64,000 nt of DNA from DMER64 sp049652385. Lineage in GTDB: Bacteria > Bacteroidota > Bacteroidia > Bacteroidales > UBA932. Below are positions 53,783 through 60,812 of this stretch, piece after piece. Under the pieces are notes generated by a model. That model searched no databases and had not been told where the DNA came from. It saw only the letters and a list, made by a program, of their open reading frames with translations. The stretch lies in the NCBI GenBank assembly GCA_049652385.1, contig JBASDX010000008.1, positions 248,001-312,000 of the forward strand. The letters run 5' to 3'. The position numbers and the translations under genes are program-made. Within the stretch, counting starts at the first letter, position 1. Each line of letters starts with the position of its first letter.

Positions 53783-54674
53783 ATGCTTCTGTCAAATAAT
53801 GAAACAGCTCTGTAATTGTTTTGGATACGGAAGATTCCGGAGCCCATTCCGTAATGCTTTGGCATTGAACCATGGCATGCACTATTTCCGGAGCGAAAGG
53901 TATAAGTGCCGGTACGGGGATGTTTTCCTGCTTGCACCATTCTTTGATACTTTCCGTTACTTTGTGATTCAGGTCGTATTTATTGATGATTACGTACCGT
54001 TTCACGTTAAATTTACCGGCTAATTCTGCGATGCGTTTCAAATCATGCAGTCCGCTTTCGGTAGGCTCAGTAACTATGAGTACTTTGTCTGTACCTGTAA
54101 GAGAAGCTATGGCCGAACACCCCGTACCCGGAGGTCCGTCGATAAGGATAAGCTTTGTACCGGTTTCTTCCGCTGTTTCTTTGGCCAATTCCCTTACTTT
54201 GCTGACTAATTTTCCCGAATTCTCTTCTCCCGGAGCAAGGCGGGCATGAACCATTTTTCCGTTTCTGTAATTTCCAATAAACCAACGGCTTTTGTCTTCC
54301 GGTACCATGGTAATGGCATGTTTCGGGCAAATACGCGCACAAAGGCGGCAGCCGTCACAATTGATTTCGTTGACGGTGATTTTCCCTTTTGGAAAACCGT
54401 TTTCCATCCTCCTTTCTATAGCATCAAATCTGCAATAGGTCATACAAAGGCCGCAGTGCGTACACGTATTGTAATCTATAACGGCCGTATGGCCTGATAT
54501 AAATACATCTTCTTTATAATTTTCCGGATGAAGTACGATGTACAGATTGGCTGCATCCACATCGCAATCCGCTATTACCGGTTGTTGTGCCAACGTTGCA
54601 AAAGCAGCTACCAAAGAGGTTTTTCCCGTACCTCCTTTGCCACTCAGCACAGATATTTGTTTCACTTTTTGCAT
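53781..54674 (-). CDS. MinD-superfamily ATPase with inserted ferredoxin domain (second copy)
   Basis: A 297 aa P-loop ATPase of the MinD/Mrp type. Walker A is SGKGGTGKTS at residues 11-20. Two [4Fe-4S] binding sets are inserted at about residues 70-125: CTHCGLCMTYC and CDGCRLCARIC. The switch region DGPPGTGCS near residue 176 and the TEPTESGLHD segment are typical. Proteins of this kind accompany NifX-type proteins and are part of the anaerobe-specific orange-protein (ORP) complex of Desulfovibrio. It is the last gene of the five-gene operon and overlaps the other ATPase by 13 bases. The two ATPases may form a heterodimer. Confidence 0.9.
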   Translation of the reverse strand: MQKVKQISVLSGKGGTGKTSLVAAFATLAQQPVIADCDVDAANLYIVLHPENYKEDVFISGHTAVIDYNTCTHCGLCMTYCRFDAIERRMENGFPKGKITVNEINCDGCRLCARICPKHAITMVPEDKSRWFIGNYRNGKMVHARLAPGEENSGKLVSKVRELAKETAEETGTKLILIDGPPGTGCSAIASLTGTDKVLIVTEPTESGLHDLKRIAELAGKFNVKRYVIINKYDLNHKVTESIKEWCKQENIPVPALIPFAPEIVHAMVQCQSITEWAPESSVSKTITELFHYLTEA

Positions 54675-55519
54675 AACAGTTCTACTTTTTGAAGTATTTC
54701 AACAAACAGCTCTTTATAGGAGTCATCTTCTGCAGCGAGTAAACGGCCTTGGGAGTATATTTCTGCTATCTTTTTATCAAAGGGAATTTTCATAAGCAGG
54801 GGTATGCCTTTTTCTTCTAACCATCGGTACACTTTTTCGTCTCCCAATCCATCGCGGTTCACCACAACACCAAAGGGGATATCCAATTGCTCCAAAGTCT
54901 GAACAGAAAGAGCCAGATCGTTCAAACCAAAAGGCGTAGGCTCGGTCACCAGGATGACGAAGTCGACCGGTGCAACTGTCGTTATAAACGGACATGATAT
55001 ACCCGGCGGGGCATCTGACAGGAGCAAAGGAGGATGCCCGGATTTGGCCAAAGCCGCTTTGATGATGGGTACGGAAGAGTACACACCTACATCGGCTCTT
55101 GCTTCTAAAAGTATGTTGTTCTTTTTAGTAACTGCCGTTGTAATGATACCCAGGCGACGCTCTTTTTCAGTAATGGCTCCTACAGGGCACGCTGCCAGAC
55201 AGGCACCGCAATCGTGGCAAAGATCTTCCAGCAAGTAAATTTTGCGTTGTTCCTCCAGGCAGACAATGGCGTTATATTCACACCAATCCCTGCACTTTCC
55301 GCAGTATATGCATTTTTCCGGATCAATGACGGCCAGGTTTTGCGATACTTGTTTTTTTTCTATTGTTTTTCCTTGTATAAAAACCGATACGTTCGGTTCT
55401 TCTGCGTCGCAGTCGGTAAGTGTAACTTGTCTTCCTTCTTTTGCGGCGACATAAAACAAATTGGTTGCCACAAATGTTTTTCCCGTACCGCCTTTGCCGC
55501 TGCCAATCGCTATTTTCAT
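54662..55519 (-). CDS. MinD-superfamily ATPase with inserted ferredoxin domain (first copy)
   Basis: A 285 aa P-loop ATPase. Walker A is GSGKGGTGKT at residues 6-15. Two [4Fe-4S] sets are inserted: CIYCGKCRDWC and CHDCGACLAAC (about residues 63-110). The switch region is DAPPGISCP near residue 166. The start at 55519 puts the P-loop at residue 6; an upstream TTG would add two residues. It shares only moderate identity with its neighbour, so the pair is an old duplication rather than a recent one. It sits after the second NifX-type gene (12-base gap) and overlaps the next ATPase by 13 bases. Confidence 0.9.
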   Translation of the reverse strand: MKIAIGSGKGGTGKTFVATNLFYVAAKEGRQVTLTDCDAEEPNVSVFIQGKTIEKKQVSQNLAVIDPEKCIYCGKCRDWCEYNAIVCLEEQRKIYLLEDLCHDCGACLAACPVGAITEKERRLGIITTAVTKKNNILLEARADVGVYSSVPIIKAALAKSGHPPLLLSDAPPGISCPFITTVAPVDFVILVTEPTPFGLNDLALSVQTLEQLDIPFGVVVNRDGLGDEKVYRWLEEKGIPLLMKIPFDKKIAEIYSQGRLLAAEDDSYKELFVEILQKVELLCKK

Positions 55520-55531
55520 AGTCAATGAGTC

Positions 55532-55867
55532 TTAATGGTCACACAGATTGCTGCCCGCTTCCAGGGTTTTCTCCAGATAGCGGCGGACAATATTTTCCGG
55601 CGTATCTTTCTCAACCCCCACACATACTTCAATGTTATGCCCGGTAAACAAATCAATGGCTCTTTGTCCCATACCGGCAGTAATAATATGTGTTACTCCT
55701 TGTTGTGCCAGCCAGGCAGGAAATACTCCCGGCTCATGCGGAGGAGGAGTGAGGTGTTTTTGCCGGGTAATTGTGGTGCCTTCAACATCAATAAGGGCGA
55801 ATTGTTCGCAGTGCCCAAAGTGGGAGCATAACTGTCCATTTTCAATAGGGATAGCAAATTTTTTCAT
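55532..55867 (-). CDS. NifX/NifB-type cofactor-binding protein (second copy)
   Basis: A 111 aa dinitrogenase iron-molybdenum cofactor-type domain, cytoplasmic. The start MKKFAIPIENGQLCSHFGHC contains the HFG(H/R)C block of this fold, with Cys14 and Cys20. The family binds metal clusters such as FeMo-co precursors, or in ORP a molybdenum-copper cluster. It differs clearly from the first copy (108 aa, 9 bases upstream); the two may bind different clusters or act as a pair. No nif structural gene is present, so nitrogen fixation is not indicated. Confidence 0.88.
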   Translation of the reverse strand: MKKFAIPIENGQLCSHFGHCEQFALIDVEGTTITRQKHLTPPPHEPGVFPAWLAQQGVTHIITAGMGQRAIDLFTGHNIEVCVGVEKDTPENIVRRYLEKTLEAGSNLCDH

Positions 55868-55876
55868 AATCGAATT

Positions 55877-56203
55877 TTATTGTCTTTGTAGAATAAACAT
55901 GTTGATTATCTGATTGATGGTCAAATCCGGGGATTCCGGAATAATGAGCTGAATTTTAAGGCTGTCAAAGAGAGCTTTTACTTTATTTCCAAATTCTCCC
56001 GATACTACTTTGTCAACACTCTTAGAGGCCACAAGCTGTACCGATGCCGGTCCTGCGCCCTCTATGGCGTCAATGTTCGGATTGGGAAGAAATTCCATAG
56101 CACCTGTTTCCGTGTCGTAAAAAACAAAATACTTACAGCGTCCAAAGCGGCTGTCCATAATAGCGTCAGGGCTGTTTCCTGAAGATGTAATAGCAATTTT
56201 CAT
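55877..56203 (-). CDS. NifX/NifB-type cofactor-binding protein (first copy)
   Basis: A 108 aa protein of the dinitrogenase iron-molybdenum cofactor family, with MKIAITSSGNSPDAIMDSRF at the N-terminus and the FGRCKYF block at residues 20-26. The start at 56203 removes 22 unrelated N-terminal residues of a longer frame. It is the second gene of the DUF134-led operon (11 bases after DUF134). The gene order and neighbours match the anaerobe-specific MinD/NifX cluster rather than a nif operon. Confidence 0.88.
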   Translation of the reverse strand: MKIAITSSGNSPDAIMDSRFGRCKYFVFYDTETGAMEFLPNPNIDAIEGAGPASVQLVASKSVDKVVSGEFGNKVKALFDSLKIQLIIPESPDLTINQIINMFILQRQ

Positions 56204-56214
56204 AAAATTATTCT

Positions 56215-56634
56215 TTAAAAAGTTTTTTCTGTACAAGGTGTTGTATTGGCGGAAAGGCAAAGCGGACATTTCACAATAGGGTTGTCTTTATCCAAGTGGT
56301 TGAAATAACAGGGACATTGTTTGCAATAGTACCATTGGCTGTCAAAATATACAGGTCCTCCCTGAAAGATCAGGGGCCTTCCCTCTACCAGAGCCGTAGC
56401 TATTTTACGTCGGGCATGGGCATAAATACGCGTAAAAGTGGCTCGTGAAACATGCATGGTTTCCGCGGCTTGTAAATGGTTGCTCATGCTGTAATCGGCA
56501 AGCCGCAGGGCTTCGTATTCATCGTAGTCAATCAGGATGGGGTGTTGCCCCTTTACGGTTGTGTTTCCAATAGGAGTAAATCCTTTGACGGAAGGGGGAT
56601 TGATTAGTTTTCTTAGTTTTTTAGGTCTTGCCAT
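56215..56634 (-). CDS. DUF134-family DNA-binding protein
   Basis: A 139 aa protein. The N-terminal part has a helix-turn-helix of the sigma-70 region 4 type (LADYSMSNHLQAAETMHVSRATFTRI compressed: helix about residues 45-70), and the C-terminus has two Cys pairs (CKQC near 105, CPLC near 124), a possible zinc or Fe-S site. DUF134 proteins are found with NifX and MinD-Fd genes in anaerobes and are the likely regulator. It heads the operon and its promoter region contains a 16-base palindrome shared with the divergent peroxiredoxin gene. Confidence 0.87.
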   Translation of the reverse strand: MARPKKLRKLINPPSVKGFTPIGNTTVKGQHPILIDYDEYEALRLADYSMSNHLQAAETMHVSRATFTRIYAHARRKIATALVEGRPLIFQGGPVYFDSQWYYCKQCPCYFNHLDKDNPIVKCPLCLSANTTPCTEKTF

Positions 56635-56655
56635 ATTATGAGTATATGTTCAATA

Positions 56656-56702
56656 CAAAGATAATGAACTTTTATTTATTTGCAAATAAAAAAGTATCTT
56701 TG
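56656..56702. promoter_or_regulatory. Divergent promoters of the DUF134 operon (-) and peroxiredoxin (+) with shared palindromic operator
   Basis: Minus promoter: TTTG at 56683-56686 (CAAA on plus), 19-base spacer, TATCTTTG at 56656-56663. Plus promoter: TATCTTTG at 56695-56702, with a weak TTTA at 56671-56674 and a 20-base spacer. A perfect 16-base palindrome, TTTATTTGCAAATAAA (56675-56690), covers the minus -33 box and sits in the spacer of the plus promoter, so one bound protein could control both. Confidence 0.7.
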
Positions 56703-56732
56703 TTTTTATAAAACCTTAATAAATAAATAGCT

Positions 56733-57446
56733 ATGGAAAACAAAGACATGGAAAAAAACGTATCTATGCCGCGTATCGGAGACCCGGCGCCGGAATTTAA
56801 AGCAGTAACCACACAAGGACCCATAAATTTTCCCCATGATTATAAAGGAAGCTGGGTAATCCTTTTCAGCCATCCGGCAGATTTTACTCCGGTATGTACC
56901 TCAGAATTTATGACTTTTGCCGTTTTGGAAGAAAAATTTGCACAAGTAAATTGTAAATTGGTAGGCTTGTCTATTGACGGGCTGTTCAGCCATATTGCCT
57001 GGTTAAGATCTATCAAAGAAAAGATTCAGTATAAGGGAATGAAAAACGTAGAAGTGAAATTCCCCCTGATTGAAGACATTTCTATGAATGTAGCCAACAA
57101 ATACGGAATGGTACAACCGGGAGAAAGTGAAACACAAGCTGTCAGGGCTGTTTTCTTTATCGATCCAAAAGGTATTATCAGAACCATTATTTATTACCCG
57201 TTGAGCCTGGGCCGTAATTTCAATGAATTGTACCGCGTAGTCGTGGCTTTGCAGGCAGCCGATGCTTATGGCGTGGCTATGCCGGCCGACTGGCACCCGG
57301 GTGATGACGTTATCGTTCCCCCTGCCGGTTCATGTGGTGTTGCCGAGCAAAGAATGGCAGGTTCGAAGGATATGACGTGCCACGATTGGTACTTTTGTAC
57401 CAGGCCGCTGCCGGAAGAAGAAGTATGGAAAAAAATTAAGAAGTAG
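56733..57446 (+). CDS. Peroxiredoxin, Prx6/archaeal type
   Basis: A 237 aa thiol peroxidase. The peroxidatic Cys lies in the HPADFTPVCTSEF motif near residue 55. C-terminal Cys residues (GSCG near 206 and CHDWYFC near 219-225) match the archaeal Prx6-type proteins in which a second Cys helps resolve the oxidised form. Length agrees. It is divergent from the DUF134/NifX/MinD operon with a shared palindrome, and converges on superoxide dismutase with a 1-base gap. It likely reduces peroxide produced when this anaerobe meets oxygen. Confidence 0.93.
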   Translation: MENKDMEKNVSMPRIGDPAPEFKAVTTQGPINFPHDYKGSWVILFSHPADFTPVCTSEFMTFAVLEEKFAQVNCKLVGLSIDGLFSHIAWLRSIKEKIQYKGMKNVEVKFPLIEDISMNVANKYGMVQPGESETQAVRAVFFIDPKGIIRTIIYYPLSLGRNFNELYRVVVALQAADAYGVAMPADWHPGDDVIVPPAGSCGVAEQRMAGSKDMTCHDWYFCTRPLPEEEVWKKIKK

Positions 57447-57447
57447 C

Positions 57448-58038
57448 TTATTCTGCAAAACGCTCTTCAACAACAGCCCAATCTACAATGTCCCAGAAGG
57501 CTTTTATGTAGTCGGGACGTCTGTTTTGGTAATCCAGATAATAGGCATGCTCCCACACGTCACACGTGAGCAGTGGTTTTTGATTTTGTGTCAAAGGACA
57601 GCCTGCATTTGATTCTTTTGTGATGGCCAGGGAGCCGTCTTTTTCCACTACCAGCCACGCCCATCCGGATCCGAACACCGTTGCGGCGGCCGATGAGAAG
57701 GCTTCCACAAATTTTTCAAAGTTTTCATATTGCTTTTCAATAGATTGTAACAACGCGCCTTCCGGACGTTTTTTGGCTTGGCCGGCCGGTTTAAATTGGT
57801 AGAAATAGAAGGTGTGATTAAAAACCTGGGCGGCGTTATTGAATATGGGCCCGGCCGGAGCTTTGCGAATGATATCTGTCAAGGACATGTTTTCAAATTC
57901 AGTACCCGGTATCAGGTTATTCAGGTTGTTAACATAAGCCTGGTGGTGTTTTCCGTGGTGGAACCCCAATGTGTTTTCACTTAAAACAGGCGCCAGGTCT
58001 GCCGCCAAAAAAGGTAATGAAGGTAATTGATGTGTCAT
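57448..58038 (-). CDS. sodB: Superoxide dismutase, Fe/Mn family
   Basis: A 196 aa enzyme that converts superoxide to hydrogen peroxide. Metal ligands are His in TLGFHHGKHHQAY (about 27), His in NHTFYF (about 75), and Asp and His in CDVWEHAYYLDYQ (about 160). Length is normal and the sequence is closer to the iron form (AGSGWAWL). It has its own promoter on the minus strand and ends 1 base after the peroxiredoxin stop. Superoxide to peroxide to water is thus encoded by the two convergent genes. Confidence 0.95.
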   Translation of the reverse strand: MTHQLPSLPFLAADLAPVLSENTLGFHHGKHHQAYVNNLNNLIPGTEFENMSLTDIIRKAPAGPIFNNAAQVFNHTFYFYQFKPAGQAKKRPEGALLQSIEKQYENFEKFVEAFSSAAATVFGSGWAWLVVEKDGSLAITKESNAGCPLTQNQKPLLTCDVWEHAYYLDYQNRRPDYIKAFWDIVDWAVVEERFAE

Positions 58039-58061
58039 AATGGTTTGTTTTTATTTAGAGA

Positions 58062-58069
58062 CAAATATA
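58062..58069 (-). promoter_or_regulatory. -7 promoter box of superoxide dismutase
   Basis: The minus strand reads TATATTTG, an exact TAnnTTTG match, 23 bases before the ATG at 58038. No clear -33 TTTG is seen. Confidence 0.5.
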
Positions 58070-58081
58070 CTTTAAAATGCT

Positions 58082-58089
58082 TACATTTG
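58082..58089 (+). promoter_or_regulatory. -7 promoter box of the RSH gene, probably leaderless
   Basis: TACATTTG matches TAnnTTTG and lies exactly four bases before the ATG at 58094. The gap to the divergent sod gene is 55 bases. Confidence 0.5.
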
Positions 58090-58093
58090 TTAT

Positions 58094-60031
58094 ATGGATT
58101 TATTAGACTACGATAAGCTTGTAGAAAATGAGCGGGATGTCTTTCTGAAGAAAGCGGCAGAGAACAGACTTCCTCAAGATTTGGAAAGGATAAAACAGGC
58201 TTATGACTATGCATATGAAGCTCATGTTAATCAGAAAAGAAAAAACGGAGAACCGTATATATTGCATCCCATTGCCGTTGCCCGTATTGTAAATGAAGAG
58301 ATAGGGCTGGGGACCAATTCTATCATTGCTTCACTTTTGCACGATGTTGTGGAGGACACTCCGCATACCCTGGAAGAAATAAAAGAAATTTTTGGTGATG
58401 ATATTGCCTTTCTTGTAGAAGGTCTTACCAAGGAGAAGAAAGAAGGTTACGAATTGTCCATGCAAGTGGAAAACATTCGCAAGATGTTGATGACCATACA
58501 GTACGACATACGTGCTTTGCTTATCAAATTGGCAGATCGTCTGCATAATATGCGAACGCTGGCGAGTATGCCTTTGAGAAAGCAGATGAAAATTACGGGA
58601 GAGACAGATTTTTTCTTTGCACCATTGGCCAATCGTTTGGGCTTATATAAAGTGAAGACGGAACTGGAGAACCTGAGCTTTCGTTTCCGGTCTCCGGAAG
58701 AATACCACAAAATCAGTAAGATTCTGGAAGGGTATGCACAGGAAACAGAATCTATTAGAAACCGATTTGTGGAGCCTATTGAAAAAACGTTGAAAGATCA
58801 AGGAATAGACGCCGTAGTGACGCAGGACATTCGTAGTGTGTACTCCATTTGGCGTAACATGAAACAAAAACAAGTTCCTTTCAGGCGCCTGGAAAACGTC
58901 TATGTGTTCAATATTGTATTTAAACCTAAAACAGACAGTTCTTGTGCTGTTTCCGAAAAGAACCAATGTTTGCAGATTTATTCGCTGCTCACCGATTTAT
59001 ACCTGGAAAAAGTAGGTAGTTTCCATAATTATGTAGATAATCCAAAAGCCAACGGGTACGAAGCGTTGCATTGTATGTTCATGACGGAACACGGAACGTG
59101 GGCAGAGGTGCATATACGCAGTACCCGGATGGAAATGGCCGCCATAAGAGGATGTGTGGTAAAACGTGATAAGAACGTAGGTATAGGAGGTGTGGGAGCA
59201 TGGGTGGAAGAGTTCCGGGGAACGTTGAAAGATATGGTGTACAGGGATAGTTTTGGTAAGGACGGATTCTTTCTGGAAGGAGTGAAAGCCAACCTGTATT
59301 CTGATGACATACGTGTATTTACACCTACCGGCGAACAAATATTGCTTCCCAATAACGCGTCGGCACTGGATTTTGCTTATGCCATTCATTCGGAAATCGG
59401 GAATCATGCTTTGTTTGCACGAGTCAACGGGATGCTTTGTTCTGTAAAAACTGTGCTTAAGCGCGGAGATCGTGTTGAAATCGGAACATCAGAAGATATC
59501 ATGCCTCATAAAGACTGGCTGGAAGCAGTTGTTACCTATAAGGCAAAATCCTGTATAAGAAGTTCACTCCGTAAACAAAATATATCCATAAAACCCTCCA
59601 GGTACGTTTTTGCCAAGTGTTGTTCTCCTCTGCCGGGGGATGAATTGCTGGGTTTTGAAGCACAGGATGGCAGCGATAAAATATACGTACACACGCGTAA
59701 TTGTGAATTGGCCATACAGCTTTCAACGGAGTATGGAGAAACGATTGTGGATGTGGATATCCAAGCCGATGAAAGGACGTATTATCCGGCTATCATTCAT
59801 ACCTTTGGTGTAGACCGCAAAGGCATTACCTTTGAGATTTCTCAAGTCATATCGGAAGAATGGGGGATGAATATCAACAATATGACAGTAACCACAAAAG
59901 ATGAGTTGTTTGAATGTGACATATACGTGGAAGTACGGTCTGCGCAGGAACTGAATCAGATGATTTACAGGTTGGAGTCTATTTTGGGCGTAGAAGATGT
60001 TCGCAGGGTTTTTATAAGCCCGAATGTGTAG
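58094..60031 (+). CDS. RelA/SpoT-homologue (RSH) with intact hydrolase and degenerate synthetase site
   Basis: A 645 aa protein, shorter than the usual 730-740 aa. The HD hydrolase domain is intact: His58 (HPIAVA), His83-Asp84 and Glu87-Asp88 (HDVVED), and KLADRLHNMRT near residue 145. The synthetase domain keeps YSIW at 250-253 and PKANGY, but at conserved active-site positions Asn268 replaces Asp and Asn273 replaces Arg, and the expected GRPK motif is QDIR (244-247). TGS (about 405-460), a Cys-rich segment (KCCSPLPGD near 513) and an ACT domain (about 560-640) follow. It may hydrolyse (p)ppGpp only. The start is supported by the leaderless-type promoter. It overlaps kdsB by 20 bases. Confidence 0.9.
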   Translation: MDLLDYDKLVENERDVFLKKAAENRLPQDLERIKQAYDYAYEAHVNQKRKNGEPYILHPIAVARIVNEEIGLGTNSIIASLLHDVVEDTPHTLEEIKEIFGDDIAFLVEGLTKEKKEGYELSMQVENIRKMLMTIQYDIRALLIKLADRLHNMRTLASMPLRKQMKITGETDFFFAPLANRLGLYKVKTELENLSFRFRSPEEYHKISKILEGYAQETESIRNRFVEPIEKTLKDQGIDAVVTQDIRSVYSIWRNMKQKQVPFRRLENVYVFNIVFKPKTDSSCAVSEKNQCLQIYSLLTDLYLEKVGSFHNYVDNPKANGYEALHCMFMTEHGTWAEVHIRSTRMEMAAIRGCVVKRDKNVGIGGVGAWVEEFRGTLKDMVYRDSFGKDGFFLEGVKANLYSDDIRVFTPTGEQILLPNNASALDFAYAIHSEIGNHALFARVNGMLCSVKTVLKRGDRVEIGTSEDIMPHKDWLEAVVTYKAKSCIRSSLRKQNISIKPSRYVFAKCCSPLPGDELLGFEAQDGSDKIYVHTRNCELAIQLSTEYGETIVDVDIQADERTYYPAIIHTFGVDRKGITFEISQVISEEWGMNINNMTVTTKDELFECDIYVEVRSAQELNQMIYRLESILGVEDVRRVFISPNV

Positions 60032-60812
60032 TACTCTTTTGAAGGAGCCATCTGCGAGCTTGCTCCAGGTTTTCCGGCGTATCGATACCTTTTGGGTAAC
60101 TTGAAACTTCTACCATCTTCAAACGCATGCCGTTCTCTAAAAAACGTAAATTTTCCAATTTTTCTCTTATTTCCAACGGCCCGGGTTCTGTATTTGCAAA
60201 AGTAAGCAAGGCTTCTCTTCGAAACGCATAGACACCAATGTGTCGGTAGCCGAACACGGCGAAATTTGCAAGGTCTTGTGCAGCATCATTTGGATGGGGT
60301 GCGGGTATTGGCGTATAGGGTATGGGAGCCCTGGAGAATAACAAAGCGTAACCTTGTTTGTCTGTAACCACTTTTACAACATTAGGATTTTGTAATTCTT
60401 CCTGTTTGTTGATAGGTGTCATGAGAGAGGCAGCCACAGGAGAAGCGTTTTCTTCCATGGCACGGAGCAATGCTTCAAGAGGTGCTGCTTGTGTAAAAGG
60501 CTCATCACCCTGCACATTAAGCACAATATCGGCCCAGGGATACAACGCAATGGCTTCTGCAATACGGTCTGTCCCGCATACATGTTGTTTTCGGCTCATT
60601 TGCACCGCTCCTCCATGTGATGCAATTTCTTCGTATATCAATGGGCTGTCTGTTACCACCGCTACTTGCCTAAATAAACCTGTAGCTGTCACTGCAAGAT
60701 AGGTTTGTAAGATAACGCTTTTGCCTCCCAGTGTTTGCATGAGTTTACCCGGAAACCTTACCGAATCATAACGAGCCGGAATGAGAGCTATCTTGTTATT
60801 TTTCCCATTCAT
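60012..60812 (-). CDS. kdsB: 3-deoxy-manno-octulosonate cytidylyltransferase
   Basis: A 266 aa enzyme making CMP-Kdo for the lipopolysaccharide core. The nucleotidyltransferase N-terminus IALIPARYDSVRFPGKLMQ (about 8-26) and the NVQGDEPF block near residue 99 are typical, and SSYPKGIDTPENLE near the C-terminus is conserved. The start overlaps the AsmA stop by 17 bases, so it is the second gene of that operon. Its last 20 bases overlap the RSH gene on the other strand. It complements the lipid A operon elsewhere in the window. Confidence 0.95.
   Translation of the reverse strand: MNGKNNKIALIPARYDSVRFPGKLMQTLGGKSVILQTYLAVTATGLFRQVAVVTDSPLIYEEIASHGGAVQMSRKQHVCGTDRIAEAIALYPWADIVLNVQGDEPFTQAAPLEALLRAMEENASPVAASLMTPINKQEELQNPNVVKVVTDKQGYALLFSRAPIPYTPIPAPHPNDAAQDLANFAVFGYRHIGVYAFRREALLTFANTEPGPLEIREKLENLRFLENGMRLKMVEVSSYPKGIDTPENLEQARRWLLQKSTTHSGL

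Noticed and set aside
55532..56203. Nitrogen-fixation cofactor genes
   Set aside because: No nifH, nifD, nifK, nifE or nifN is present, and the neighbours are the MinD-Fd ATPases typical of the non-nif anaerobe cluster.
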